64,000 nt of DNA from assembly GCA_032988165.1 (NCBI GenBank), contig JANTQF010000066.1, positions 62,001 through 126,000 of the forward strand, written 5' to 3'. The stretch's first letter is position 1. Each line of letters opens with the position of its first letter. A program made the position numbers and the translations under genes. This DNA comes from Emmonsiellopsis sp. PD_33 (Eukaryota; Ascomycota; Eurotiomycetes; Onygenales; Ajellomycetaceae). The notes under the pieces are model-generated. The model had not been told where the DNA came from and did not search any database. It saw only the letters and a program-made list of their open reading frames with translations. This document shows positions 12,401-22,144 of this stretch, one piece after another.

Positions 12401-12700
12401 TAGTAATGCTATAGTAGGAATTAAATGTTGCCTTCCTTATTAATTAGCCTGTAATTTAATTTATCTATTCTTATATTTTATTAGTTAAATGCTGGAGCTA
12501 CAGTAATATTTATAAAGAAAATAGATATATAAATAATATCAAGTAGTATGTATAATTTTTTGCTGTGAGATGTTTGAAGGCATACTAGAATATTATTATA
12601 ACTATAAATTAGAATTATAATATCTCTAGTCTATATCTTTTTCTTAATAATGTAAAAATCCTAAAAATGTTAGTAATCATTACAAACATACTAATTTACT
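9490..12700 (-). pseudogene. Copia pol remnants, minus strand
   Basis: Read on the minus strand from right to left. A degenerate zinc-knuckle-like segment follows a Lys-rich stretch (about 12650-12960). An integrase zinc-binding remnant containing ILGKSHL lies near 12190-12225. The integrase motif SPPHTPESNSVAE lies at about 11830-11875; the family usually has PxTPxxNGVAER. The RT catalytic box reads YVND at 10237-10248. RNase H reads SSTEVELLTLSIIAKKAYW at about 9560-9640. Stops occur in all frames. Confidence 0.8.
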
Positions 12701-13435
12701 CTATTATCATATATAAAGCTATTTCTGAGTGGGTAGTTATCTATTCAAGAAAAATCATGATTCACTACTAAGAATAATCAGGGTAATTATAAATATATTA
12801 TTAAAAGTTTTACCTACATCTTTAATAGATTTAGTTTTAAAAGTAATAATAGTATTAACATTATTTTTCAGAGTAATTAAGATTTTTAATTTTTTTTTCT
12901 TATTTCTTTTAGCCTTCATCATAGCCTTTTCCATTATCTTTTTGAGCTTCTTATTATTCTTCAACTCTTACTTGACCTTTTTCTTGATCTCCAGTTTTAA
13001 AATGAAGATTTTTAAATGAGTCTCTAGATTAAGATAGAAGTATCTCATAACTTGATGTTTTTCATTATATATATATATTTATTGGGATTCTGATTGATTA
13101 CTCCCTGAGTTTTACTATACATTTAATGGTTTTTCTACTCTTACTTTCATTCTATTGAATGTTGTGAATGTCATAGCTGATATTTAATTATAGAAATTTT
13201 TAGTATTATTAGTTCAGAGTTTATTATAGAATTACTTCACTAAATTATCTATAGAGATGAGATCTTTTCCTGCTTTTTCATATTTAAAAACTTTAAATCT
13301 CTCAATTTAGCTCTAGTTAGCATTAATCTTACCTATCTCTCTCTTTAATTATAGAAATATGGGAAAATATCATGCAGATTTAACTGTAATATGACCTCAT
13401 GTAATGTCATATGTATCTCACTAAAAATCTTGAGG

Positions 13436-14080
13436 GTAATAGGGATGGTAGAGGTGGTAGGGGTAATAGAGGTAATAGGAGTAGTAGAGGTAGTAGAGGT
13501 AGTTAGGGGTGATAGAAGTGATAAGGGTAATAAAGGTTATAAGGGGTGATAGAGGTGGTAGAGGTGATAGAGATAGTAGAGGTTGTAGAAGGTGATAGGG
13601 GTGATAAGGGTAGTAGAGGTAATAGGGATTATAAGGGGTAGTAGGGATAATAGGGATTGTAGGGGGTGATAGAGGTGGTAGGGGTAATAGGGGTGATTAG
13701 GATGATCAGAGTGATTAGGATGATTAGGGTAGTTGAGATAGTTAGAGTGGTCAGGAGCAGTAGGGGTTATAGGGAGTAATAGGAGTAATAGAGGTGATAG
13801 AGATGGTAGGGGTGATAGGAGTAGTAAGGGTGATAGGGGTTATAGAGGATGATAGGGATGATAGAGGTTATAGGAGGTGATAGGGGTGATAAGGGTGATA
13901 GGGGTGATAGGGGTAGTAGGGGTGGTAGGAGTAGTAGGGGTGATAGAGGTAATAAGAGTAATAGAGGTAATAGGGGTAATAGGAATGATAAGGGTAATTA
14001 GAGTAGTCAGGATAGTCAGAGTAGTTGAGGTAGTCAGGGTAATTGAGGTAGTCAGAAACAGTAATGAGAAGAGAGGAGAA
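13436..14080. repeat. 9-bp minisatellite in the gag region of copia element 2
   Basis: About 640 bp of degenerate tandem 9-mers of the form ggtRRtagg on the plus strand. The complementary strand, which is the coding strand of the element, has cctatcacc-like units. It can be read as Pro-Tyr-His or Pro-Tyr-Tyr tripeptides (PYHPYHPYH near 13880-13910). The plus strand has almost no C, so strand asymmetry is extreme and G-runs recur every 9 bases. The order is purest around 13870-13990 and decays leftwards. Confidence 0.85.
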
Positions 14081-14800
14081 AGAGTAGTATAAACTAGGAG
14101 TAAGTAAAGTGAGTATCATGCAGCTTATTATATTAAGAAATTTAAAAATAGTAGAGTATTTACTCTTATAATTCTTAACATTATATTCAATGATCCTCTT
14201 ATATGCTACCTGCCAGTATTTTACCTAGTTAAAAGGATTTTCATTCTAAGAATCATAAGAAAGTTTAATATATTTATAGCTTAATTCAACTTTTCTTTAT
14301 TAACTAGTACTAGTTAGAGCTTTTTCAGCTTTAAGAAGATGAATCATCTTATAAGGATTTATTGTATTTTCTAAATATTATTATACATCTCAAGATATAT
14401 AATTAAGAATGTATATTAATATTACTTTCTCTATCATTTTATACTCTTCATAATCTTTTTTTACTAAGGTATATTTGCATGCAGCCAGATTTCAATCTTC
14501 AGCTTTTATGAATACATCTTATTTATATGATTTTAGATGTTCTAGAGCTGATTCAGAATTCTTATCTATTATATATAGTTTGAAATCATTAGATTGAATG
14601 ATATATCATACATTATTATACTAATCATCTCAATCTTTTATATTATTAAGGATAATCTTGGTCAACATCTTACTGCAGGAGGTTAACTGAAGGATGTTGT
14701 ATAGAATCAGATATTTAGGTAGAATATCTATAATATAGGGTAAAGAAAGTAGAAATGATGATAATCAATATAAATAGAAAGTCTAGCACATTATAGAAGA

Positions 14801-14815
14801 GTCTAGGCTCATAAC
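14801..14815 (-). other. Primer-binding site of copia element 2
   Basis: On the minus strand gttatgagcctagac follows directly after the 5' LTR. Its first ten bases (gttatgagcc) equal those of the PBS of element 1. It is complementary to the anticodon arm of initiator tRNA-Met, and its position fixes the orientation of the element. Confidence 0.75.
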
Positions 14816-15105
14816 TGTAAGAGGGTTGAACATAGTTAGAGAAATCCATGAGGAGAAAGATGATTGATTCCTTTATCTAAGTTGGTAGATTTTGCCACTA
14901 TTTATAGCTACTAATATGTGATTGCCTGAGATAATGAAAATCTAAGTTACCATACAAAATAGATGTAGAAAATAATAGGGATGATCAGTTATTATCATTA
15001 TTAAGAAGGAAACAATGAAAAGACCATTGATGCAGAACTGAATGACTGAAAAATAAAGGATCTGCTCTGCAGGTGCTTGGGGCGCATACCATACTGCTTC
15101 TCACA
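14816..15105 (-). repeat. 5' LTR of copia element 2
   Basis: 290 bp. It differs from the partner LTR only by transitions. It still carries one CpG near its outer end (ggggcgcat at about 15079-15087), where the partner has gagatgcat. Confidence 0.93.
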
Positions 15106-15135
15106 ATTTTTAAATGAAACAGAACCACGCTCAGT

Positions 15136-16009
15136 GCGGCTTTGGCTTGACACCGGGCCGGGGTAGTACATATTTTGGACAACCAGGCTCAAACAACAAT
15201 CCATTTCATAGCACAGGCCATGCTTTAACGACTAGCAACGCTCTTTATTTGGCTGGGAACTGTTTCTGATAACAATTTACCGCGCCGTCTGTCACAGAAT
15301 GGAGAGAACTTACTTAATTTCCAAGATGCTGGTATCAGTTTGAATACTACCCGTGATGAACGTCCGACACTCCCTCCACTATTCACAGCCTTCCCTTCCC
15401 AATGCAGCGATAGTGGGGCAGGGGAAGGGCACACGAAACGACCCGGCATGCGTCAGTTGCCAAGGGGGACACGGACCGTTCGTTGGTTGCATATCCGTTG
15501 AAGAATACTTTAAGGGAGCGTGCTGTAACTGCCACTACAACTCCTTGGGCAAGCGCTGCAGTCTGTGGCCCGGTGAGTAATGAAAGTCCCTATGAGCAGG
15601 TGTTAGTACTATTCCGTTTCTGACATGCAAGCCGTAATAGATTACGTCCCCAGTGATCGTGCACGTGAAATACCACAATCACGAGACATTCAGGGTCGAA
15701 CCTGGACGTAAGCTTCTCTCTGAACCCATTCCATTCAAGGATGACTTAGAGCAGGAGCGGAAGGCCGGGCAGCCTCCAACCCGGCTGTGGCAAGATGCCT
15801 TGCACTGGAAGGCCGACAGCCCAAAGGCAAAAGTACTAAGTCTCTCTCCTATCTGCACAGATTGTCATTCTTCTGAAATGCCACTAACTATGCGTCAGAA
15901 AAAGAAGCTGAAAACTGAAAAGAATACAAAAGCTAATAAATCTTCTACGAAAATGGAAAATGCAAAGATACTTACTCCAACAACAAAACTGTTGAGAGCA
16001 GTGGGTTGA
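15136..16009 (+). pseudogene. DUF3716-like gene remnant
   Basis: The last two exons look intact. Exon 15356-15572 has a Cys-rich block (DPACVSCQGGHGPFVGC, then GACCNCHYNSLGKRCS) of the fungal DUF3716 type. An 81-bp intron follows (15573-15653, gtgagt to cccag). Exon 15654-16009 joins in phase and ends at a stop. Upstream, coherent peptide pieces lie in other frames: TYFGQPGSNNNPFHSTGHAL before two stops near 15271, then LLNFQDAGISLNTTRDERP in a frame that must shift by one base near 15390 to meet the Cys block. The copia insertion is only 30-50 bp upstream. I therefore read it as a broken gene whose 3' half could still be an ORF of about 190 codons. The function of DUF3716 is unknown. Confidence 0.55.
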
Positions 16010-16416
16010 CAAAAATATTAACCAACAGACATGCAGTTTATATCAAGCTATCACCGGCACTACAGGATTCATAGAAGATATCAGGCCCGGATATCACCAA
16101 CACACAACCAATGTCAACGGAAAATAAGTAACAAGACAGGATAAAAAGGGCTTCTTAGTTAAGGTCAACAGCAAACAAGAAGTCTCCAAGGCTTGCATCG
16201 GCAAGGTCCTTGAGATGCGCAAAACGAAACTTAAGATAGTGAAGTATTAAGCTTTCGATGATGAGCATGTGATTAAAATCCTATTGAAGCTCATAGAGAA
16301 TGGCAGCTTTTCTCTGAACGCTTATACTGTCCAGTATTTGGAGAGCGGTATTCTCACATTAAGTTGCCTGCGATTACCTCTCATCTTATTGTCTTGCCAG
16401 CTTACTAGTGCCCAAA

Positions 16417-16722
16417 ATGGGTAAGAATGCGAATAAAATTACGCACGTCGACCTCGAAGACGTACAGCATGAGGAAGTTGAAGGTGCATTGATGGAGGAT
16501 GGGCACAAGGCCCTTCACCCAGGAGACTACCGCAAATTCCACGAAAGGCTCTACTATGAGAACGAGATTATACCCCACGTGTCAGGACCACCACCTCGTC
16601 GGGTCAAATTGAGCGACGAACAGGTTCACATCTTAAATCGCCGGATTGAAAAGGAGCTGGTCCCGCGTACCTATTTAGGCCGATGGTGGGGAGCAGATTA
16701 CGATACAACAGGGCCCGATTGA
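16417..16722 (+). CDS. Small orphan protein, possibly a gene relic
   Basis: 101 codons from ATG 16417 to a stop at 16722. The protein is charged (MGKNANKITHVDLEDVQHEE; RIEKELVPRTYLGRWWGADY) with no signal peptide or membrane segment. A possible splice acceptor (tcttgccag, ending near 16400) lies just upstream, so it may be the last exon of a longer gene. The region 16020-16400 before it holds a frame with DKKGFLVKVNSKQEVSKAC, interrupted by a stop. I do not recognise the family. The relic-rich neighbourhood makes a dead gene likely. Confidence 0.35.
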   Translation: MGKNANKITHVDLEDVQHEEVEGALMEDGHKALHPGDYRKFHERLYYENEIIPHVSGPPPRRVKLSDEQVHILNRRIEKELVPRTYLGRWWGADYDTTGPD

Positions 16723-18416
16723 CCAAGACGCGTTAACAGGAATCGACTCTAGACACCAACTAGGCTGAAAAAGGATAACATGAAATCCTATCGAAGACTG
16801 GATCCCGCGATCAGGAGGAGCAACCCCACATTGCGCAATCTATTTGGATTGGATATTCACAGATCCTTTGACAAATGGTGGTTCATGACCGTGCCAAAGG
16901 ATTCTGGGGGTTAATCATGGTGACTTGGCATATTTTTACCCTCAATCCTGACGGGTCAACCGGCCACCAGCTTGGAAATGATGCAACAAATATTGCACCA
17001 GGAAACTACATAATTCTGGGCCCCAATATGTTGTACAGCATACAGCATTGTTTTAACAATCTGCCCTGTTAACATGAAGCTAGACGGACTTCCCCTTGCC
17101 ATCTTTCCCTCCCATAATCTACCCTACTGGAGACATCTGGAGCCTTGATTTTGGTGATTCAACATTATGGAACTGAAAATGCCAACAGCATTACCACTGA
17201 GAATGACACTTCTCATAAATTATACCTGTTGCGATTGATGTAGTGAGCCGGTATGGGTATTCTGAGCTATGTCAAAGATATTTTCCTTCCATCCTTGAGT
17301 GAAATGGATAAACACAGTCACTTACCCCATTTCATCAGCTTCTTCCACCCAGACGGAGATACCCACTGAAGCCCTGGAAAGAGCCAGTCATGAGCAATGA
17401 CCTTACAGAAAGAGACGAACTGGTTGACGAAAATGTTAGTCAACATAATAGGATAGTCTACAGTAGAGGCTAGTTCTCTATCAAACTGTCTACACCATGA
17501 AAGCCAAACCTCCTCCATGGATGGAGTCAACCGCTGCTCGAGTTATGTTAATGATATCATAATGTGTTGCTCTGTGTGTACCCCCGCATTTTCTAAGTTC
17601 CATTTCCTTGATTGTTTCCTGTTTATTTAAAGAAATGAAAATCGCGTCATAGGTTGAAGTTTCATTGACATGGAAATCTGGACGCCTGGTACCAGAAACC
17701 ATTCTTGATCACTTTATGTGATATTTTCAGGGGCTATTTGGTAGCTCACAGCGGAACCACAACTTAAAATGTTAACTTACCAAAGGCATTCTTCCAAAAT
17801 GCCGTCATTTCGTTTGTGATATTTTATTTTTGAAGAACGCTTATTTTGAGTCAGCGATGAGCGATGTTTTCTTTAAATCCCCTCGACCTTTCGAGGGTTT
17901 TCCTGTCCTCCTTCTCTGCTTCCTTTCTTCACTACCATCATCACTGCCTTATCTCGTATCTTCTAGGATATCAGGATTCATACCTTCCCATAGCCACTGT
18001 CACTATTAAAAACAAGCAGTTACTGCTTGCACTTCATATTGATCCTTGATTATTTGATTTCTATACGGTTCTATTATACTGTTCGTGCCCCATTTCCCCT
18101 GACCACCTTCAAACGAATCATTTCCCTAACTGACCCTAGCAGCTAGCTATCGATCCATATCTCGAGATATCAGAATACATACACCCCTTTTCACTCGTCC
18201 TTCCCCTATTTATTCAACGGGGCAAAACAAGGTCAGTGAACACATCACCTTCCCAGAACTTGTCCGGTGTTTCCCATATCCCGTCAGTCACTTCCTTCTC
18301 CTTGCATACACCTACCTCCCCTTGATATCCTTCCCTCAAATATAAGGGATCACACAGGATATCCATTTCCTGTATCATTTCGTATACCTAATACCTCATC
18401 CAGACGAACAAAAAAC
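16723..18416. other. Intergenic, relic-rich left part
   Basis: Short frames near 16875-17072 (WHIFTLNPDGSTGHQ) and 17318-17702 (minus) read like worn coding sequence, but none can be assigned or joined. From about 17800 the sequence is CT-rich and looks like promoter and 5' leader of the small gene at 18417. Confidence 0.4.
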
Positions 18417-18875
18417 ATGGCACCCCCAAAGGAAAAAGACCGCCCCATCCCCTTCGATGCCAACCTGGGCATCTTCAACGAGAGGACGGGGATGTACGAG
18501 ACCCCGGCACCAAAGCCAAAGCCAGAAAAGGCTTCCTCCTCCTCCACCGCTTCCCCCAGCCCAGCAACAACCGACAGAGTGCCCACGATCTTCGACAAGG
18601 GCTATGACAAGTACGCCAGAAGCGAGGCACGGCGTCGTTTGTCCCCGTCAAAGGGGACGCAGGCAAAGCGGGAATCAACGTCCGCACCCGCACCCGCACC
18701 CGCACCCGCACCCCCACCGTTGCCCCGGCCCCAGTCCTCGCCGGCCCGTCCTGTCGTAGTAGCAGCAGCCGCTACGAAACCTCGTCCCGCAAAGGTCGTC
18801 AAGCGGGTTGTGGGTCCGAATGTGCCGAAGACTTGGTTCAACGATATGTTTGGGGTGAAGGGGAAAGCTAAGTAG
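18417..18875 (+). CDS. Small Pro/Ala-rich protein of unknown function
   Basis: 152 aa, intronless. I chose ATG 18417 (aaacATGgc, good context) over the upstream in-frame start, because translation before it is not protein-like. The N-terminus is ordered-looking (RPIPFDANLGIFNERTGMYE). The middle is Pro/Ser/Ala-rich with an Ala-Pro dipeptide run encoded by a cacccg repeat (about 18684-18714). A basic tail ends in GPNVPKTWFNDMFGVK. The aromatic C-terminal motif is the part most likely to be conserved. There is no signal peptide or membrane segment. It could be a small cytosolic or nuclear adaptor; I do not recognise it. Confidence 0.65.
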   Translation: MAPPKEKDRPIPFDANLGIFNERTGMYETPAPKPKPEKASSSSTASPSPATTDRVPTIFDKGYDKYARSEARRRLSPSKGTQAKRESTSAPAPAPAPAPPPLPRPQSSPARPVVVAAAATKPRPAKVVKRVVGPNVPKTWFNDMFGVKGKAK

Positions 18876-20031
18876 GGTAGTTGGGTAGTGAGTTGTTGGA
18901 AAGGGTCATGGTGGAGAGTGGTTAGTGTTGATATCCTTTTTTTCAATGGTGATTTTCTAATAACTTTTTTAATAGGACATCCCATTCTTTATTAGAATGC
19001 TGGACTTCGGGTTTTGTTGGTGACCCGGAAGCAGAGAGGAGCACATGGGAAGGGGTTCCAAAGCGCCCAGGAGACAGTGATAGGGAGGTATGGCAGGCAA
19101 AGCTGCCAGCACTTTTTACTGGGAATGTGTCATGATACTACGAGGAGATTGCGGAGGGACGGGAGGTTCTTGTTTGGGTTTTTGGTTTCTTGGTTTCTTG
19201 GTTGTTTTATTGCTTGATATTTCGTGGAGTCCAATTTTAAGGGGGTTAGAGCTCTTGGATACTACGAGCCATGTACGGTGTATGTATGGAGTTTTGGTGT
19301 TTCCGGGAATATTTAACTAGAATGCAAGATTTCAATATCTCAATCTATGCATACAAACACTCTCAAATCCAAATCCAAATAACCACTATATATACATCCA
19401 GATATCTTCCCGCCGTCGGCGTGTTTTGTCCACACGGCAGCCACAACCCTATCCCCAACCCGCGGAAGGCGCTGTTGTCCGCCCCGTCCGGGTCCGCCTT
19501 CCTGCTCAGGGGCCCCCTATCCCGCGCCTTCCCAACTCCTCGAAATGACAACAACGGAAACACATAAATCTCCCGCCGTTTGTTTTTCTTCTTCTTCTTC
19601 TTTTCTCTTCTCTTCTCCATACCATATACTATTCATTCGCTCGGTATATCTTTCGTTATATATCTCTTTCATTCGTTCGTTTACTCTGACGTGATAGTTA
19701 TTATCTGCAACTGCGCAGTATCGACATCCACCTCCTGGTTTCAATCTCAATAGTCTAGGACCAGCTGCGTTTGTTCTTCTCTTTCTGCCTTTTACTATAC
19801 ATTCATTCCCCTTCATCTTCGAGTCAACGCTATCTTGAAAGACAAGGCCAAATATCTCGACGTCGGGAGAAGGTTAAACAGGATCAAACCTCTCTTCCTG
19901 ATCTACTAGCATGTAAGTCCCCCCCCTTTGGCCAGCATTTGCACATTACTATAGATTCTCACGTCCATTTCCTCAATCTAGCCTTCTGTATTTGAAACCT
20001 TCGATAAAAAAAAACCGCAGACACTATCGCC
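18876..20031. other. Intergenic, with 5' leader and likely 5'-UTR intron of the next gene
   Basis: No gene is seen. Near the right end a good donor (gtaagt at 19913) and acceptor (accgcag ending at 20020) define a 108-bp intron 11 bases before the next ATG. This suggests a spliced 5' untranslated region. Upstream is CT-rich leader sequence with simple tcttcttc repeats near 19586-19616. Confidence 0.5.
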
Positions 20032-21390
20032 ATGCCGAAAGACAAGAAAGCAGCCCTTCGTGCCTACTTCAGAGGCGTGTTTTGCTGTGGTTTTTGTAGC
20101 AATCAGCCAGACGTTGATGTGCAACTGGAGGAACGGACTAGAGGTCGCAAACCTGAGGATGAGCAACCACAGGGGCCTGCGCCACCACCAGGCCCTGCGC
20201 AACAACAAGAGCCTGCGCAACAACAAGAGCCTGCGCAACCACCAGGGCCTGCGCAACAGCAAGGGCCTGCGCAACAACAAGAGCCTGCGCAACAACAAGA
20301 GCATGCGCAACAGCAAGGGCCTGCGCATCAACAAGGGGAATCCGCAGCAAGTTCCAGTACCCAAGTTGGTCCAGGTTCTCCGGCTGCCCAAGCCGCTGGA
20401 GCCGCACTTTATGGGAGAAGGGAACACCCTCAACAGCCTCAACAACAGGTACAAGCCGAAAGCCCACAATTTAGTTCCAGAGTTCTGAGTCTAGGAAAGA
20501 CTTTACGTGGGCCGCCACGTGGACCGAGAAATAGTAGCCATCGAGAGACAATTACGGAACGCAGGAACAGGAAACAGGAACCCAGTTCGAGTTCCCAAGT
20601 ACCACAGTCTTCAGGAGAGGAGGCAGTCGCCGGGCCTTCAAAGCCTCAGGGTTCAACCAGCTCTCCGCCTCTATCAAAAACGTGCAAGGATCAAGCTGGG
20701 GTAAAGCACACCAGCTCCAAAGATGAAATAAGCGTATACCGATTCGATGGCTCTGAGCCTGGGGCATGCGCCACCGAAACAACCAGTACAGTCACCGCCG
20801 TGGAGCGCAGAAGATCAGCAGAATTTGTCGCCTTCACCAGTGCAGTATGGCCTATAGTAAGATCGTTTGTTGTCAGTGTCCGACCCGCACCAGCAGTGAT
20901 ACCTGAGGATTTCGATATCCCTACAGCTATCAAAGCACTCGAACGCTTACGGCCTAGAGTCTTACTCGAGGACGACGATCTAAAACATATCCTCCAGGGG
21001 AAAGATGGTCTCGGTGAGCGCGTACTGGGATTTTTCACATCCACCAATATTATTTCCGAATGGATAGGGAGCATGGAAATGGAACAAGAGGACAGGGCTG
21101 AAATCCGGGAAATTCTGACCCAGCTTGGAGCCTTCCTAGTTGGCCTCAACGCCTGGACAAAAAGGATGAGCGAGGTCGAAAAGGCTGCCGACACCGAGGA
21201 GCTCAGACTGGCCAAGTGGGCTTTCGATATATGGCTCGAGAAGGCGGACGCTGAGGCGATTTCGATAGACGAACGGATAAGATGGTTTATACACAGGCGG
21301 GAGATCCCAACTGAAGACCCGGATCCTTCGGATATTAAATTAAGCACAGGAGAGCCGCGGTTACCGAGTTCTGGGAGGTTAGAAAATTGA
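20032..21390 (+). CDS. Orphan protein with Cys-rich N-terminus, PAQQQ repeats and helical C-terminus
   Basis: 452 aa in one exon. Residues 1-25 are basic and contain FRGVFCCGFCS, a Cys cluster that could be lipidated (inference). Residues 48-101 are nine six-residue repeats of the type (G/E)PAQQQ, encoded by an 18-bp DNA repeat. Residues 100-260 are low-complexity Gln/Ser/Pro. From about 270 to 430 the protein is non-repetitive, acidic and helix-rich (FVAFTSAVWPIVRSF; ISEWIGSMEMEQEDRAEIRE; LRLAKWAFDIWLEKADAEAI), which looks like a folded domain. I do not recognise the family. Clean coding bias and a spliced leader argue that it is a real gene. Confidence 0.75.
   Translation: MPKDKKAALRAYFRGVFCCGFCSNQPDVDVQLEERTRGRKPEDEQPQGPAPPPGPAQQQEPAQQQEPAQPPGPAQQQGPAQQQEPAQQQEHAQQQGPAHQQGESAASSSTQVGPGSPAAQAAGAALYGRREHPQQPQQQVQAESPQFSSRVLSLGKTLRGPPRGPRNSSHRETITERRNRKQEPSSSSQVPQSSGEEAVAGPSKPQGSTSSPPLSKTCKDQAGVKHTSSKDEISVYRFDGSEPGACATETTSTVTAVERRRSAEFVAFTSAVWPIVRSFVVSVRPAPAVIPEDFDIPTAIKALERLRPRVLLEDDDLKHILQGKDGLGERVLGFFTSTNIISEWIGSMEMEQEDRAEIREILTQLGAFLVGLNAWTKRMSEVEKAADTEELRLAKWAFDIWLEKADAEAISIDERIRWFIHRREIPTEDPDPSDIKLSTGEPRLPSSGRLEN
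20173..20334 (+). repeat. 18-bp coding tandem repeat, nine copies
   Basis: Nine units of the form gggcctgcgcaacaacaa, in frame with the host ORF. Copies differ mainly at the first codon (ggg/ggc or gag) and at caa/cca codons. The array is likely to vary in length between strains. Confidence 0.9.
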
Positions 21391-22144
21391 GAGATCAGAC
21401 AACTTTCAGCGACGACGACCCAGCGGTCCCAATGCCCTGGAGAAGGCTAACTAGCGGATGTGGTAGTTGGTCAATGGCAAAATTGAATCTGAATATGGAG
21501 TGGGGTGTAATGGGTTGATTGAACGCTTTTGTTATCGTTTGTTTGACGCCATTCCTGCTTTTTCTTTTTCCTTTGCTTTTCTTTTCTTTGGTTATCTTTT
21601 CTTTCTCTTTTTTCCTTTTTGTTTTTGTACGTTAAATCCATTCAACAAATTTGCCAGTCAGTCTTTCAGCAGCTAGGTATTTTACACATCAATCTTTATA
21701 TTCCGCCGGGAGGCCAAGAAGTCCATATTAATTTCCTATCGAAGCTACGCCGGCGGCAATGGGCGGTCAATTCCCAGGAAGCCGGATGTTGACATCACAG
21801 TGGTGCCCACAAGACGACATGATGGTAATAACAGATGAAACATGTAACTTAGTTAACTAGTAGCGAGTCCGTGATCACAAGCGGGGAGGGGCATATCAAA
21901 AAAATTCAACGCGGGCTGGGACTGTTGGGGCGTCACAACATGTACTAGTTAACAATCGTTCGTCTCTTGGATTTGAATAGAATTAACCCTATTAAGTTAA
22001 AGTTAACGAGGGAGACATCATCAATCCAACGGCGTGGATACTATTTATCTATCTATGCCTTCATCAAACTCCCCTTCCCCTTTCCTCAACGCACACACAC
22101 ACCGGCACCATCAACGCCATGTCTCTACCCGCTCCAAGGCCAAT
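21391..22144. other. Intergenic between convergent genes
   Basis: It contains the 3' ends of the orphan gene and of the leftward transporter gene. A T-rich tract lies at 21540-21640. Several taacta/actagt steps occur (21845-21860, 21945-21955). I see no gene. Confidence 0.5.

Larger units (their letters stand above)
8858..15105 (-). mobile_element. Second full-length Ty1/copia element, opposite orientation, inactivated
   Basis: Two 290-bp LTRs (8858-9147 and 14816-15105) are flanked by a 5-bp duplication, atttt (8853-8857 and 15106-15110). The PBS lies beside the right LTR and RNase H remnants lie near the left LTR, so the element is transcribed leftwards. Minus-strand remnants in order are gag (with a minisatellite), integrase, RT and RNase H, again the copia order. 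The interior is very AT-rich, almost without CpG, and full of stops. LTR sequence and length differ from element 1, so this is a different family sharing the same priming strategy. Confidence 0.93.

Noticed and set aside
12729..13019. Hydrophobic plus-strand frame resembling a membrane protein
   Set aside because: It is the complement of a Lys-rich gag remnant in AT-rich DNA; hydrophobicity follows from T-rich codons.
13868..14119. Open frames on both strands of the minisatellite (PYHPYH and GVIGVI types)
   Set aside because: They are open only because the 9-bp repeat lacks stops; they sit inside a dead retrotransposon.
19978..20488. Long frames overlapping the orphan gene's 5' half on both strands
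   Set aside because: Shadows of the 18-bp repeat (Leu-Leu-Arg, Val-Ala-Gln-Ala and Leu-Arg-Asn periodicities).
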